The notes below the pieces were generated by a model. It had not been told where the DNA came from. It did no database searches and was given only the letters and a program-made list of their open reading frames with translations. Below are positions 43,182-50,323 of a stretch of 64,000 bases of DNA, in pieces. Numbering within the stretch: position 1 is the stretch's first letter; the number at the start of each line of letters is the position of its first letter. Source of the DNA: Desulfotignum sp032250905. Lineage in GTDB: Bacteria > Desulfobacterota > Desulfobacteria > Desulfobacterales > Desulfobacteraceae. The DNA is taken from positions 1-64,000 of the forward strand of contig JAVVEQ010000012.1 in assembly GCA_032250905.1 (NCBI GenBank), in the 5' to 3' direction. The position numbers were made by a program, and so were the translations under genes.

Positions 43182-45035
43182 TCAAACAACCCTTTTAAAC
43201 AGCTTTTCCATCTGATACCTGTCAAAGGTGACCATGGTGGGCCGGCCGTGGGGACAGTGAAACGCATTGTCACAGGTCCACAGGTCTTTGAGCAGCGTTT
43301 CCATTTCCTGAAGGGTCATGTTCCGGTTGGCCCGGATAGCATGATGGCAGGCCATGGACATCAGGCAGACCTCCCGCCATTGTTCCTTGACTGCGATGTC
43401 ATCGGTTTCCATGAGGGTATCCACGATTCCCGTCACCAGGGTTTTGACAGATGCATGATCCAGAAGCCCGGGTACTGCCTTAATCACGAATGTGGTTCCC
43501 CCGAAGGGTTCGATCACCAGCCCCAGCCCGGTCAGATCCTGCAGAATGCCGGACAGCAGATCCGCTTCTTTGGCATTCAGTTCCAGGATTTCCGGCACCA
43601 GCAGGTACTGGGCATCCGCAGGCAGTTGGTCATGGCGGTGTTTCAATGCTTCATACATCACCCGTTCATGGGCCGCATGCTGATCCACCAGCATCAGGCT
43701 GCCATCCTGTTCCGCAACAATATAGGTTCCCATGACCTGTCCCACCACCCGGGGGACAGGCGATCGATCCAGGGTTTTGTCCGGGGGATTGCCTGATTTT
43801 TCTTCAGGGATCCTGAACCTTTCGAAGGTCTGCCGGACCTCATCCGGCGGATCAGGGTGATGGGATTCCGGCATTGAATCCGGGTAATTTTCATCACCGG
43901 AATCCCTGGATTTTCGGGCAATGAAAGGTCGTGCAGGCGCTGGATCGGGTTCCCATGAGATAGGGGCCTGTTTGAACCGGGGGGCGGCAATGAGGGAAGC
44001 CGGACGGGGATCATGCCCCGGACTGGATCTGGTATATGCGGTCACCTGGTCCTGGGCGGTCATCAAGGCTGACGCCACCCCCCGGGTCACGGCCTGATAC
44101 ACCGGCCGGGCATCCAGAAACTTGATTTCCCGTTTGGATGGATGAACATTCACATCCACCCGGTCGCAGGGCAGGTCACAACACACCACTGCCACCGGAT
44201 ACCGCCCTTTCATGATACGGCCGGCATATCCCCGGAACAGGGCGGCCACCACCCCTTTGTCATGGACCAGGCGGCGGTTGACAAACAGGTAGATGCGGCC
44301 GGCCGAGGCCCGGGTCACGGCCGGGTTAGCGCAGACCCCGGTCACTTGAACATCCCCGGCTGAATGGGTGATGGGATACAGATGATCCGCCGCATCAGTG
44401 CCCAGCACCAGCATGGCCCGCTGCAGCAGGTCCTGGCCCGGGGGGAAATGCCTGACCAGCCGGTTTTGAGTAAACAGCCGGAACCCTACGGCCGGATTGC
44501 CTAAAGCCAGACCGGACAGGGTATCGGAAATATGGGCGGCCTCGGTGGTGTCGGTTTTGAGGAATTTGCGCCGGGCCGGGGTATTGAAAAACAGGTGCTT
44601 GACCTCCACCATGGTGCCGGCCGGGGCCCCGGTATCTGACACCTGGATCAGCTTGCCCCCGGCCATTTCCACCCGGGTGGCGGTATCGGCATCATGGGTT
44701 CTTGTGACCAGGCAGAACCGGGACACCGATGCAATGGACGGCAGGGCCTCACCCCGGAAGCCGAAACTGGAAATGGAGAACAGGTCCTCTTTGGTGAAAA
44801 TCTTGCTGGTGGCATACCGTTCGATGGCCAGCAGCGCCTGATCCCGGGCCAGCCCGGCGCCGTCGTCCGACACCCGGATCAATGATTTTCCCCCGTTGTC
44901 CATCTCAACGGTGATTCGGCCGGCACCGGCATCGAGGCTGTTTTCCACCAGTTCCTTGACCACGGATGCCGGGCGCTGCACCACCTCACCGGCGGCAATC
45001 TGGTTGGACAGGATATCCGGCAGAATCCGGATCAT
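43182..45035 (-). CDS. mutL: DNA mismatch repair protein MutL
   Basis: A 617-residue GHKL ATPase coordinating mismatch repair. The N-terminal half has ENSLDAGAGRI, DDGAGL, and FGFRGEALPSI. The C-terminal half has DQHAAHERVMYE, which matches the DQHA-x2-E-x4-E endonuclease motif, with ACHHAIRA and CPHGRPT metal-site motifs. It is thus the nicking type of MutL found in bacteria without MutH. A proline- and charge-rich linker joins the halves. It begins directly after the 59-residue orphan gene. Confidence 0.96.
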   Translation of the reverse strand: MIRILPDILSNQIAAGEVVQRPASVVKELVENSLDAGAGRITVEMDNGGKSLIRVSDDGAGLARDQALLAIERYATSKIFTKEDLFSISSFGFRGEALPSIASVSRFCLVTRTHDADTATRVEMAGGKLIQVSDTGAPAGTMVEVKHLFFNTPARRKFLKTDTTEAAHISDTLSGLALGNPAVGFRLFTQNRLVRHFPPGQDLLQRAMLVLGTDAADHLYPITHSAGDVQVTGVCANPAVTRASAGRIYLFVNRRLVHDKGVVAALFRGYAGRIMKGRYPVAVVCCDLPCDRVDVNVHPSKREIKFLDARPVYQAVTRGVASALMTAQDQVTAYTRSSPGHDPRPASLIAAPRFKQAPISWEPDPAPARPFIARKSRDSGDENYPDSMPESHHPDPPDEVRQTFERFRIPEEKSGNPPDKTLDRSPVPRVVGQVMGTYIVAEQDGSLMLVDQHAAHERVMYEALKHRHDQLPADAQYLLVPEILELNAKEADLLSGILQDLTGLGLVIEPFGGTTFVIKAVPGLLDHASVKTLVTGIVDTLMETDDIAVKEQWREVCLMSMACHHAIRANRNMTLQEMETLLKDLWTCDNAFHCPHGRPTMVTFDRYQMEKLFKRVV

Positions 45036-45215
45036 TCAGGATTCCTTTTTCACGAACCGGAGCAGAAACTCCGAATCCTTCGGACTTAAATCAAACTTCA
45101 GGGCCGCATCATTGGCCAGTTTGACCACGGACGCGTCCGGTTTTTTCCGGCGCTGTTCGCTGATCCACTGGATGGCTTTTTTCAATGCTTCCCCCTGTGG
45201 CTGGACGTTACTCAT
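45036..45215 (-). CDS. Small conserved-looking protein between gatA and mutL (59 residues)
   Basis: A 59-residue basic, helical protein starting MSNVQPQGEALKKAIQW and ending FVKKES. It has a strong ribosome binding site (AGGAGAAAAAGG, 5 bases before ATG) and its stop abuts the mutL start (TGAATG), both good evidence that it is translated. It has no membrane segment, cysteine or recognisable domain. It sits inside the argS-gatC-gatA-mutL operon with no spare spacing. Role unknown. Confidence 0.72.
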   Translation of the reverse strand: MSNVQPQGEALKKAIQWISEQRRKKPDASVVKLANDAALKFDLSPKDSEFLLRFVKKES

Positions 45216-45234
45216 AATCCTTTTTCTCCTGTTT

Positions 45235-46707
45235 TTAAAGGTCCGGAAATCCCGGTTCCAGGTTCAAGGATTTTTCCACCCCGTGCCCGGCCCGCACCAG
45301 CGAGCGTTCGTCAAACCGGTTGGCCATCATCTGAATACCGATGGGCAGCCCGTCTGCTGAAAACCCCGCGGGCACTGAGATGCCGGGAACCGCCGCCATA
45401 TTGGCGGACAGGGTAAAAATATCGGTCAGGTACATAGTCAAAGGATCATCGATTTTTTCCTGAATCCGGAATGCCGGGGTCGGCGCCACCGGTGCCAGCA
45501 GGATGTCACAGGTCTCAAACGCCCTGGCAAAATCGGCCATGATCAGGGCCCGCACCTGGGAGGCTTTGCCGTAATACGCCTCATAATATCCGGCAGACAG
45601 CGCATAGGTGCCGATGATGATCCGGCGCTGCACCTCCGCTCCAAACCCCTTGGATTTGGTCTGTTTGTACATCTCTAAAAGATCATCGGTACCCGGCGCC
45701 CGGAACCCGTATTTGACCCCGTCAAACCGGGCCAGGTTGGAACTGGCCTCACAAGGTGCAATGATATAATATGCCGCTACCACATATTCGGTATGGGGCA
45801 GAGAAACGGACCTGATGTCAGCTCCCAGTGATTTCATAAGGGTTCTGACCTGGTCAAACACCGCCCTCACATCCGGATCGATGCCCGGCATTTCCAGGTA
45901 TTCCTTTGGGATGCCCACGGTCATGCCCTTGAGTCCGTCCTTATCGAAATCCACAAGTCCGCCGGTAAAATCCGGTACCGGTTCCGGCGCGGAGGTGGAA
46001 TCTTTCGGATCATGGCCGGCAATCAGGTTCATCACCAGGGCCGCATCTTCCACGGTCCGGGCGATGGGGCCGATCTGGTCCAGAGAAGAGGCATAGGACA
46101 CCAGGCCGTAACGGGAGACCCGGCCATAGGTGGGCTTGAGTCCCACCACTCCGCAATGGGATGCCGGCTGCCGGATGGAGCCCCCGGTATCAGATCCCAG
46201 GGCTGCCGTGCAGAACCGGGCCGCCACCGCCGCAGCAGACCCGCCGCTGGATCCGCCGGGCACATAATCGACCTGCCAGGGATTCCGGGTGGGAAAATAG
46301 GCGGAATTCTCTGTGGAAGACCCCATGGCGAACTCATCCATATTGGTTTTACCGATGATCACGGCATCGGATGTCCGCAGTTTTTCCACCACAGTCGCAT
46401 CGTATTGCGGCACAAAATTTTCCAGAATTTTCGACCCGCAGGTGGTTCTCAACCCCCGGGTGCACAACAGGTCTTTCAGTGCCATGGGAATACCGGTGAA
46501 CACGGTATGGTTTCCCTGTGCAATCTGACGGTCTGCGGATGCCGCCTGGGCCATGGCTTCAGACGCATCCACGGTGATAAAACATTTCAGTGTCGGGTCG
46601 CTGGTGTCAATGCGTGCCAGAAACGCCCGGGTCAGCTCCGTGGATGATATTTTCTTTTCACCCAGCAGCCGGGAGGTCTGGGCCAGGCTCAATGTATGTA
46701 AGTCCAT
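45235..46707 (-). CDS. gatA: Aspartyl/glutamyl-tRNA amidotransferase subunit A
   Basis: The amidase that releases ammonia from glutamine for the GatCAB complex. The 490 residues contain the amidase signature PGGSSGGSAAAVAA with the Ser-cisSer nucleophile, and the catalytic lysine in MALKDLLCTRG. The length is standard. It lies 42 bases after gatC; gatB is encoded separately at 36 kb. Confidence 0.97.
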   Translation of the reverse strand: MDLHTLSLAQTSRLLGEKKISSTELTRAFLARIDTSDPTLKCFITVDASEAMAQAASADRQIAQGNHTVFTGIPMALKDLLCTRGLRTTCGSKILENFVPQYDATVVEKLRTSDAVIIGKTNMDEFAMGSSTENSAYFPTRNPWQVDYVPGGSSGGSAAAVAARFCTAALGSDTGGSIRQPASHCGVVGLKPTYGRVSRYGLVSYASSLDQIGPIARTVEDAALVMNLIAGHDPKDSTSAPEPVPDFTGGLVDFDKDGLKGMTVGIPKEYLEMPGIDPDVRAVFDQVRTLMKSLGADIRSVSLPHTEYVVAAYYIIAPCEASSNLARFDGVKYGFRAPGTDDLLEMYKQTKSKGFGAEVQRRIIIGTYALSAGYYEAYYGKASQVRALIMADFARAFETCDILLAPVAPTPAFRIQEKIDDPLTMYLTDIFTLSANMAAVPGISVPAGFSADGLPIGIQMMANRFDERSLVRAGHGVEKSLNLEPGFPDL

Positions 46708-46749
46708 GTCTGTTTTTTCCTTGAAAAATCAATTCCGGTGTCTTCCCGG

Positions 46750-47037
46750 TTATTTCACCACCCGGGGAACCAGATAATAATCCGCATCTTTTTCCGGGGC
46801 ATTGGCCAGGGTCACCCCGGGACCGGGGCTGGCATACGGCACATCTTCTCTGAGAACATTGTGCATGAAAGCCGCGCCGGACGCCGGTGCAACACCGGTG
46901 ACATCCACATGGGCCAGTTTTTCCATGTATCCCAGAATATCACTGAGCTGTCCGCAAAGGGCGCTTTTTTGTTCGTCATCCATTTTCAACCGCGCCAGAT
47001 GGGCGATATTCTCCACTTCCTGTTCAGAAATTTTCAT
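46750..47037 (-). CDS. gatC: Aspartyl/glutamyl-tRNA amidotransferase subunit C
   Basis: A small stabilising subunit of GatCAB. The 95-residue product starts MKISEQEVENIAHLARLKM and ends with the DADYYLVPRVVK tail, as in the family. ATGs at 47037 and 47040 and a TTG at 47043 are adjacent; AAGGGA lies 6 bases before the first of these. The SPOR-gene stop overlaps the upstream candidates. Confidence 0.94.
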   Translation of the reverse strand: MKISEQEVENIAHLARLKMDDEQKSALCGQLSDILGYMEKLAHVDVTGVAPASGAAFMHNVLREDVPYASPGPGVTLANAPEKDADYYLVPRVVK

Positions 47038-47039
47038 CA

Positions 47040-47759
47040 TCAATCCCTTGTAATGATCATGCCGCTGATACCGGCCTGATTCAATTGCTTCAGATATTGG
47101 GCCGCCGCATCCCGGGAAGTGAATTCCCCGACCCGGACCCGATACCAGGTAATCCCGTCCAGTTCTTTGGCGGTCCGGTTGGCTGTGAACCCTTTTTTTT
47201 CCAGTGTCGCCATCTGCGTTACCGCGTCCCGGAACGATTTGAATGCCGCCACCTGGATAGTATACCGGCCTTGTGAATTCGATTCATCCGGCTGCCTGGC
47301 CGATGGCATGGCTTCCTCTGCATGTGAGGTGGCCTCCCTCTGTTTTCCGGCCACCGCCGGGTTGAACGTGGCTAATTTTTTGCTGGTCTTGACCGGGATG
47401 TCTTCTACCGGTTCAGTATCCTTCTCAGCTTCGGCTGCTGTTTCTGAAGGCACCGTATCCGTTTGCCCGGGAGCCCCCGCCGTGTCTGTCGATGATTCCG
47501 CGGGAACCGGAATCACCATCTCCTCAAATCCTTTTTCATCACTTAAGGCATCATAATAATACAGAGCAATTTTTTCATTTGGCCCGGCCGGGGTGTCCGG
47601 ATGGGTATACGCGGCTACAATGGTTTTGAGGCGTTCCTGAAACTCCCTGGTTTCAAATGTCACCGGAGCGGTTCCCCGTCCGGCCATCACACCGAGCAGA
47701 AACAGCCACACGCCCATAAAAATATAGACAATATATTTCAATACACCGTTAAATGACAT
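47040..47759 (-). CDS. Inner-membrane protein with C-terminal SPOR domain
   Basis: A 239-residue protein with one N-terminal membrane helix (YIVYIFMGVWLFLLGVMAG), a long Pro/Glu/Ala/Thr-rich periplasmic linker, and a C-terminal SPOR domain (about residues 162-239; YTIQVAAFKSF and WYRVRVGEFTSRDAA). SPOR domains bind denuded septal peptidoglycan, so a role at the division site is likely. The start is ATG at 47759 or a GTG at 47765 coupled to the argS stop. It lies between argS and gatC. Confidence 0.85.
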   Translation of the reverse strand: MSFNGVLKYIVYIFMGVWLFLLGVMAGRGTAPVTFETREFQERLKTIVAAYTHPDTPAGPNEKIALYYYDALSDEKGFEEMVIPVPAESSTDTAGAPGQTDTVPSETAAEAEKDTEPVEDIPVKTSKKLATFNPAVAGKQREATSHAEEAMPSARQPDESNSQGRYTIQVAAFKSFRDAVTQMATLEKKGFTANRTAKELDGITWYRVRVGEFTSRDAAAQYLKQLNQAGISGMIITRD

Positions 47760-47761
47760 AC

Positions 47762-49429
47762 TCACATTCTATCAGGGGCAGAAACCCCTAAAAGAGACAG
47801 TCCGTTTCGAATCACTTTTTTTACCGCCAGCACCAGGCTGATCCGTGCCAGGGTCAGGTCAGTATCTGAAGTGATCACCTTGTGCCGGTTATAATATGCA
47901 TGAAATGCCGATGCCAGGGACATCAGATAGGTAAAAATCACATGGGGATGGCAGGTGGCCGCGCTTTTTTCCACCTGTTCCGGAAAACCGGCCAGGGTCT
48001 TGATCAGGTGGAGCTCTTCCGGAGCCACCAGTCTTGACAGATGCCGGCCCCGGGTGAAATCCGTGTCCACGCCTGTCTGCGGGTCCTCCGCCTTGGCCAG
48101 AATACCCGCGATCCGGGCATGGACATACTGAACATAATACACGGGGTTGTCACTGCTCTTCTGTTTGGCCACTTCCAGATCGAAATCCAGGCCGGAATCG
48201 CAACTGCGGCTCAAAAACATGAACCGGGCTGCATCCTTTCCCACCTCGTCCACAATATCCTTGAGGGTGACAAATTCGCCGGCACGGGTGGACATCTGTA
48301 CCGGTTTCCCCCCCCGCAGCAGATTCACCAGCTGCACCAGGATCACCTGGAACTGCTCTCTTTTGTTTCCCAGGGCCATGACGGCGGCAGCCAGGCGGTT
48401 GATATAGCCATGATGATCCGCCCCCCATACATCGATCACCCGGTCAAATCCGCGCTCATATTTTTCCTGGTGGTAGGCGATATCCGAGGCAAAATAAGTG
48501 GTCAGCCCGTTACTTCTCACCACCACCCGGTCCTTTTCATCCCCGAAAACTTCGGTCCTGAACCACAATGCCCCGTCCTTCTCATAGACCTGGCCTTTTT
48601 TTTTCAGTGCGTCAATGGTCTGTTGAACCCGGCCGGAATCATACAGACTCTGCTCACTGAACCACTGATCAAACGTCACACCGAAATCCGCCAGGTCTTT
48701 TCGAATCTGTTCAAGGATCCGGTCTGCCGCATACCGGGCACACACCCCAATGGCATCCTCCTCATCCTTGTCTAAAACGGCCGGTCCTTCCCGGTCCAGT
48801 ACCTGCCGGGCCAGATCTTTGATATACTCCCCTTTGTAGCAATCTTCAGGAAAATCCACTGTCTGACCGGCCAGTTCACGCAGCCGGAACCAGACCGAGG
48901 TTCCCAGGGTGCGGATCTGGCGCCCCGAATCATTAATATAATATTCTCTGGACACCCGGAACCCGGCAAAACTCAGGATATTGGCCATGGCATCACCGAC
49001 CGCAGCCCCCCGGCCATGCCCCACATGCAAAGGACCTGTGGGGTTTGCGCTGACAAATTCCACCTGGACCCGTTCCCCCTTGCCGAATTCACAGGCACCA
49101 TACTCTTCATCCGTTGCCAGCACCTGGTCCACCACGGGATGCCAGGCAGATGGGCTGAGAAAAAAATTGATAAACCCCGGGCCGGCCACTTCAATTTTTT
49201 CAATCCAGTCCACGGGTTCCATATGGTCAATCAGGGCCTGGGCGATCTGTCTAGGAGCCGTTTTCTGAACAGCAGCGGAAACCATGGCAAAGTTGGTGGA
49301 CAGATCCCCCTGGGACTCATGTTTCGGCGCTTCAATCTCCATGTCCGGCATCTCTTTGGACGGGAGTCTGCCGGCATCCGCTGCTTTTTGAGCCGCCGTG
49401 ATCACTAAATTTTTTATGGTCTGTTTCAT
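47762..49429 (-). CDS. argS: Arginyl-tRNA synthetase
   Basis: A class I synthetase of 555 residues. The HIGH motif is in SANPTGPLHVGHGRGAAVGD. The N-terminal Add-1 domain precedes it, and the DALR anticodon domain (SLASAFHAYYNRHKVI) is at the C-terminus. KMSKS is replaced by MSTRAGEFVTL, as in most ArgRS. It lies 24 bases after the acidic orphan. Confidence 0.96.
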   Translation of the reverse strand: MKQTIKNLVITAAQKAADAGRLPSKEMPDMEIEAPKHESQGDLSTNFAMVSAAVQKTAPRQIAQALIDHMEPVDWIEKIEVAGPGFINFFLSPSAWHPVVDQVLATDEEYGACEFGKGERVQVEFVSANPTGPLHVGHGRGAAVGDAMANILSFAGFRVSREYYINDSGRQIRTLGTSVWFRLRELAGQTVDFPEDCYKGEYIKDLARQVLDREGPAVLDKDEEDAIGVCARYAADRILEQIRKDLADFGVTFDQWFSEQSLYDSGRVQQTIDALKKKGQVYEKDGALWFRTEVFGDEKDRVVVRSNGLTTYFASDIAYHQEKYERGFDRVIDVWGADHHGYINRLAAAVMALGNKREQFQVILVQLVNLLRGGKPVQMSTRAGEFVTLKDIVDEVGKDAARFMFLSRSCDSGLDFDLEVAKQKSSDNPVYYVQYVHARIAGILAKAEDPQTGVDTDFTRGRHLSRLVAPEELHLIKTLAGFPEQVEKSAATCHPHVIFTYLMSLASAFHAYYNRHKVITSDTDLTLARISLVLAVKKVIRNGLSLLGVSAPDRM

Positions 49430-49453
49430 AAGATCCGTTTTCTGATATGACGG

Positions 49454-49906
49454 TTAATTTTCGTGTTCAGAGGTATCTTCCGGGGTAAACCGGGGGGTGT
49501 CATCCTCGTCATCGATCTCCTTGATCTCATCTTCCTTGGAATCGCCGTCTTCATCCAGAAGGGTATCCAGTTCGACCTCGTCGTCTTCCAGGTGGAATTC
49601 TTCTTCATCCGGCAGTGTTTCCGAGTCCTGGAACTCCACAATCACTTTGTCCTGACTTTCATCCGTAAAAAATTCCCCGGTTTCCTCAAAAAGTTTGATG
49701 CACAGATCCCGTGTGGGAAAAAACGTTCGGCGACGCAGCATCTGTGTAAACGCCTCCAACCCTTCTTTGGCTGCCGCTGTCATCTGAACAAGGTCATAGG
49801 TCTCCTCATGCAGGGGCATCATCACGCCGGGGTCCACTTCACTGGACTCCAGAACAGTCAATATCCCGTCCTTGTTGTTTTTTTCAAAACGGATCTTTTG
49901 TTTCAT
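49454..49906 (-). CDS. Acidic hypothetical protein upstream of argS
   Basis: A 150-residue cytoplasmic-looking protein I do not recognise. The first 90 residues are mixed alpha/beta (MKQKIRFEKNN, MPLHEETYDLVQMTAAAKEGLEAF, RRTFFPTRDLCIKLFE). The last 55 are extremely acidic, mostly Asp/Glu, and probably disordered. A CAGGAG site precedes the ATG and a good promoter lies upstream, so it heads the argS operon. Possible roles are guesses; an acidic tail can mediate contacts with basic proteins. Confidence 0.7.
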   Translation of the reverse strand: MKQKIRFEKNNKDGILTVLESSEVDPGVMMPLHEETYDLVQMTAAAKEGLEAFTQMLRRRTFFPTRDLCIKLFEETGEFFTDESQDKVIVEFQDSETLPDEEEFHLEDDEVELDTLLDEDGDSKEDEIKEIDDEDDTPRFTPEDTSEHEN

Positions 49907-49946
49907 TCATGATTCTCCTGTTTTTTGTGTTGGTGTCAAACCGTTT

Positions 49947-49974
49947 AATATAGCGCAACCACTGCCGGTGTCAA
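49947..49974 (-). promoter_or_regulatory. Sigma-70 promoter of the acidic-orphan/argS operon
   Basis: On the minus strand TTGACA (49969-49974), a 16-base spacer and TATATT (49947-49952) lie about 40 bases before the start. A second TTGACACC copy lies near 49933-49940. Confidence 0.65.
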
Positions 49975-50009
49975 CCACAAGATGTCACACAGAAAATCCA
50001 AGTTTAATG

Positions 50010-50038
50010 TTGACCGGATTTACACAAGATGATATAAG
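50010..50038 (+). promoter_or_regulatory. Promoter of the serine tRNA genes
   Basis: TTGACC (50010-50015), a 17-base spacer and TATAAG (50033-50038) lie 15 bases before the first tRNA, a typical stable-RNA arrangement. Confidence 0.65.
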
Positions 50039-50053
50039 CGAGTGTTTAAATCT

Positions 50054-50141
50054 GGAGGAGTGGCCGAGCGGCTGAAGGCGGCGGTCTTGAAAACCGTTAA
50101 GTGTAACAGCTTCGTGGGTTCGAATCCTACCTCCTCCGCCA
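50054..50141 (+). tRNA. tRNA-Ser (anticodon TGA)
   Basis: The acceptor arms are GGAGGAG (50054-50060) and CTCCTCC (50131-50137), followed by discriminator G and an encoded CCA. The anticodon loop CTTGAAA gives anticodon TGA, and the long variable arm (class II) and TTCGAATCC T-loop are present. It reads UCA and likely other UCN codons. Confidence 0.97.
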
Positions 50142-50152
50142 GAAAACGTTGC

Positions 50153-50244
50153 GGAGAAATGGCCGAGTGGCTGAAGGCGCTCGCCTGCTAAGCGAGTATG
50201 GGGGTAACACTCCATCGAGAGTTCGAATCTCTCTTTCTCCGCCA
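50153..50244 (+). tRNA. tRNA-Ser (anticodon GCT)
   Basis: The acceptor arms are GGAGAAA (50153-50159) and TTTCTCC (50234-50240), then G and an encoded CCA. The anticodon loop CTGCTAA gives GCT, which reads AGC/AGU. A long class II variable arm is present. It follows the other serine tRNA by 11 bases and probably shares its promoter. Confidence 0.97.
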
Positions 50245-50323
50245 CCATTTAGGGTTTTTCAGACGATAGTCCTGTCTTGTCCCCATACCCCGCCCGACGG
50301 CCGCGCAGCAGCCATTCCTTTGT

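Noticed and set aside
50054..50244. Two similar adjacent segments that could be a direct repeat or attachment site
   Set aside because: They are two distinct serine tRNAs with different anticodons; similarity is that of the class II tRNA fold, and no integrase or duplicated 3' end lies nearby.
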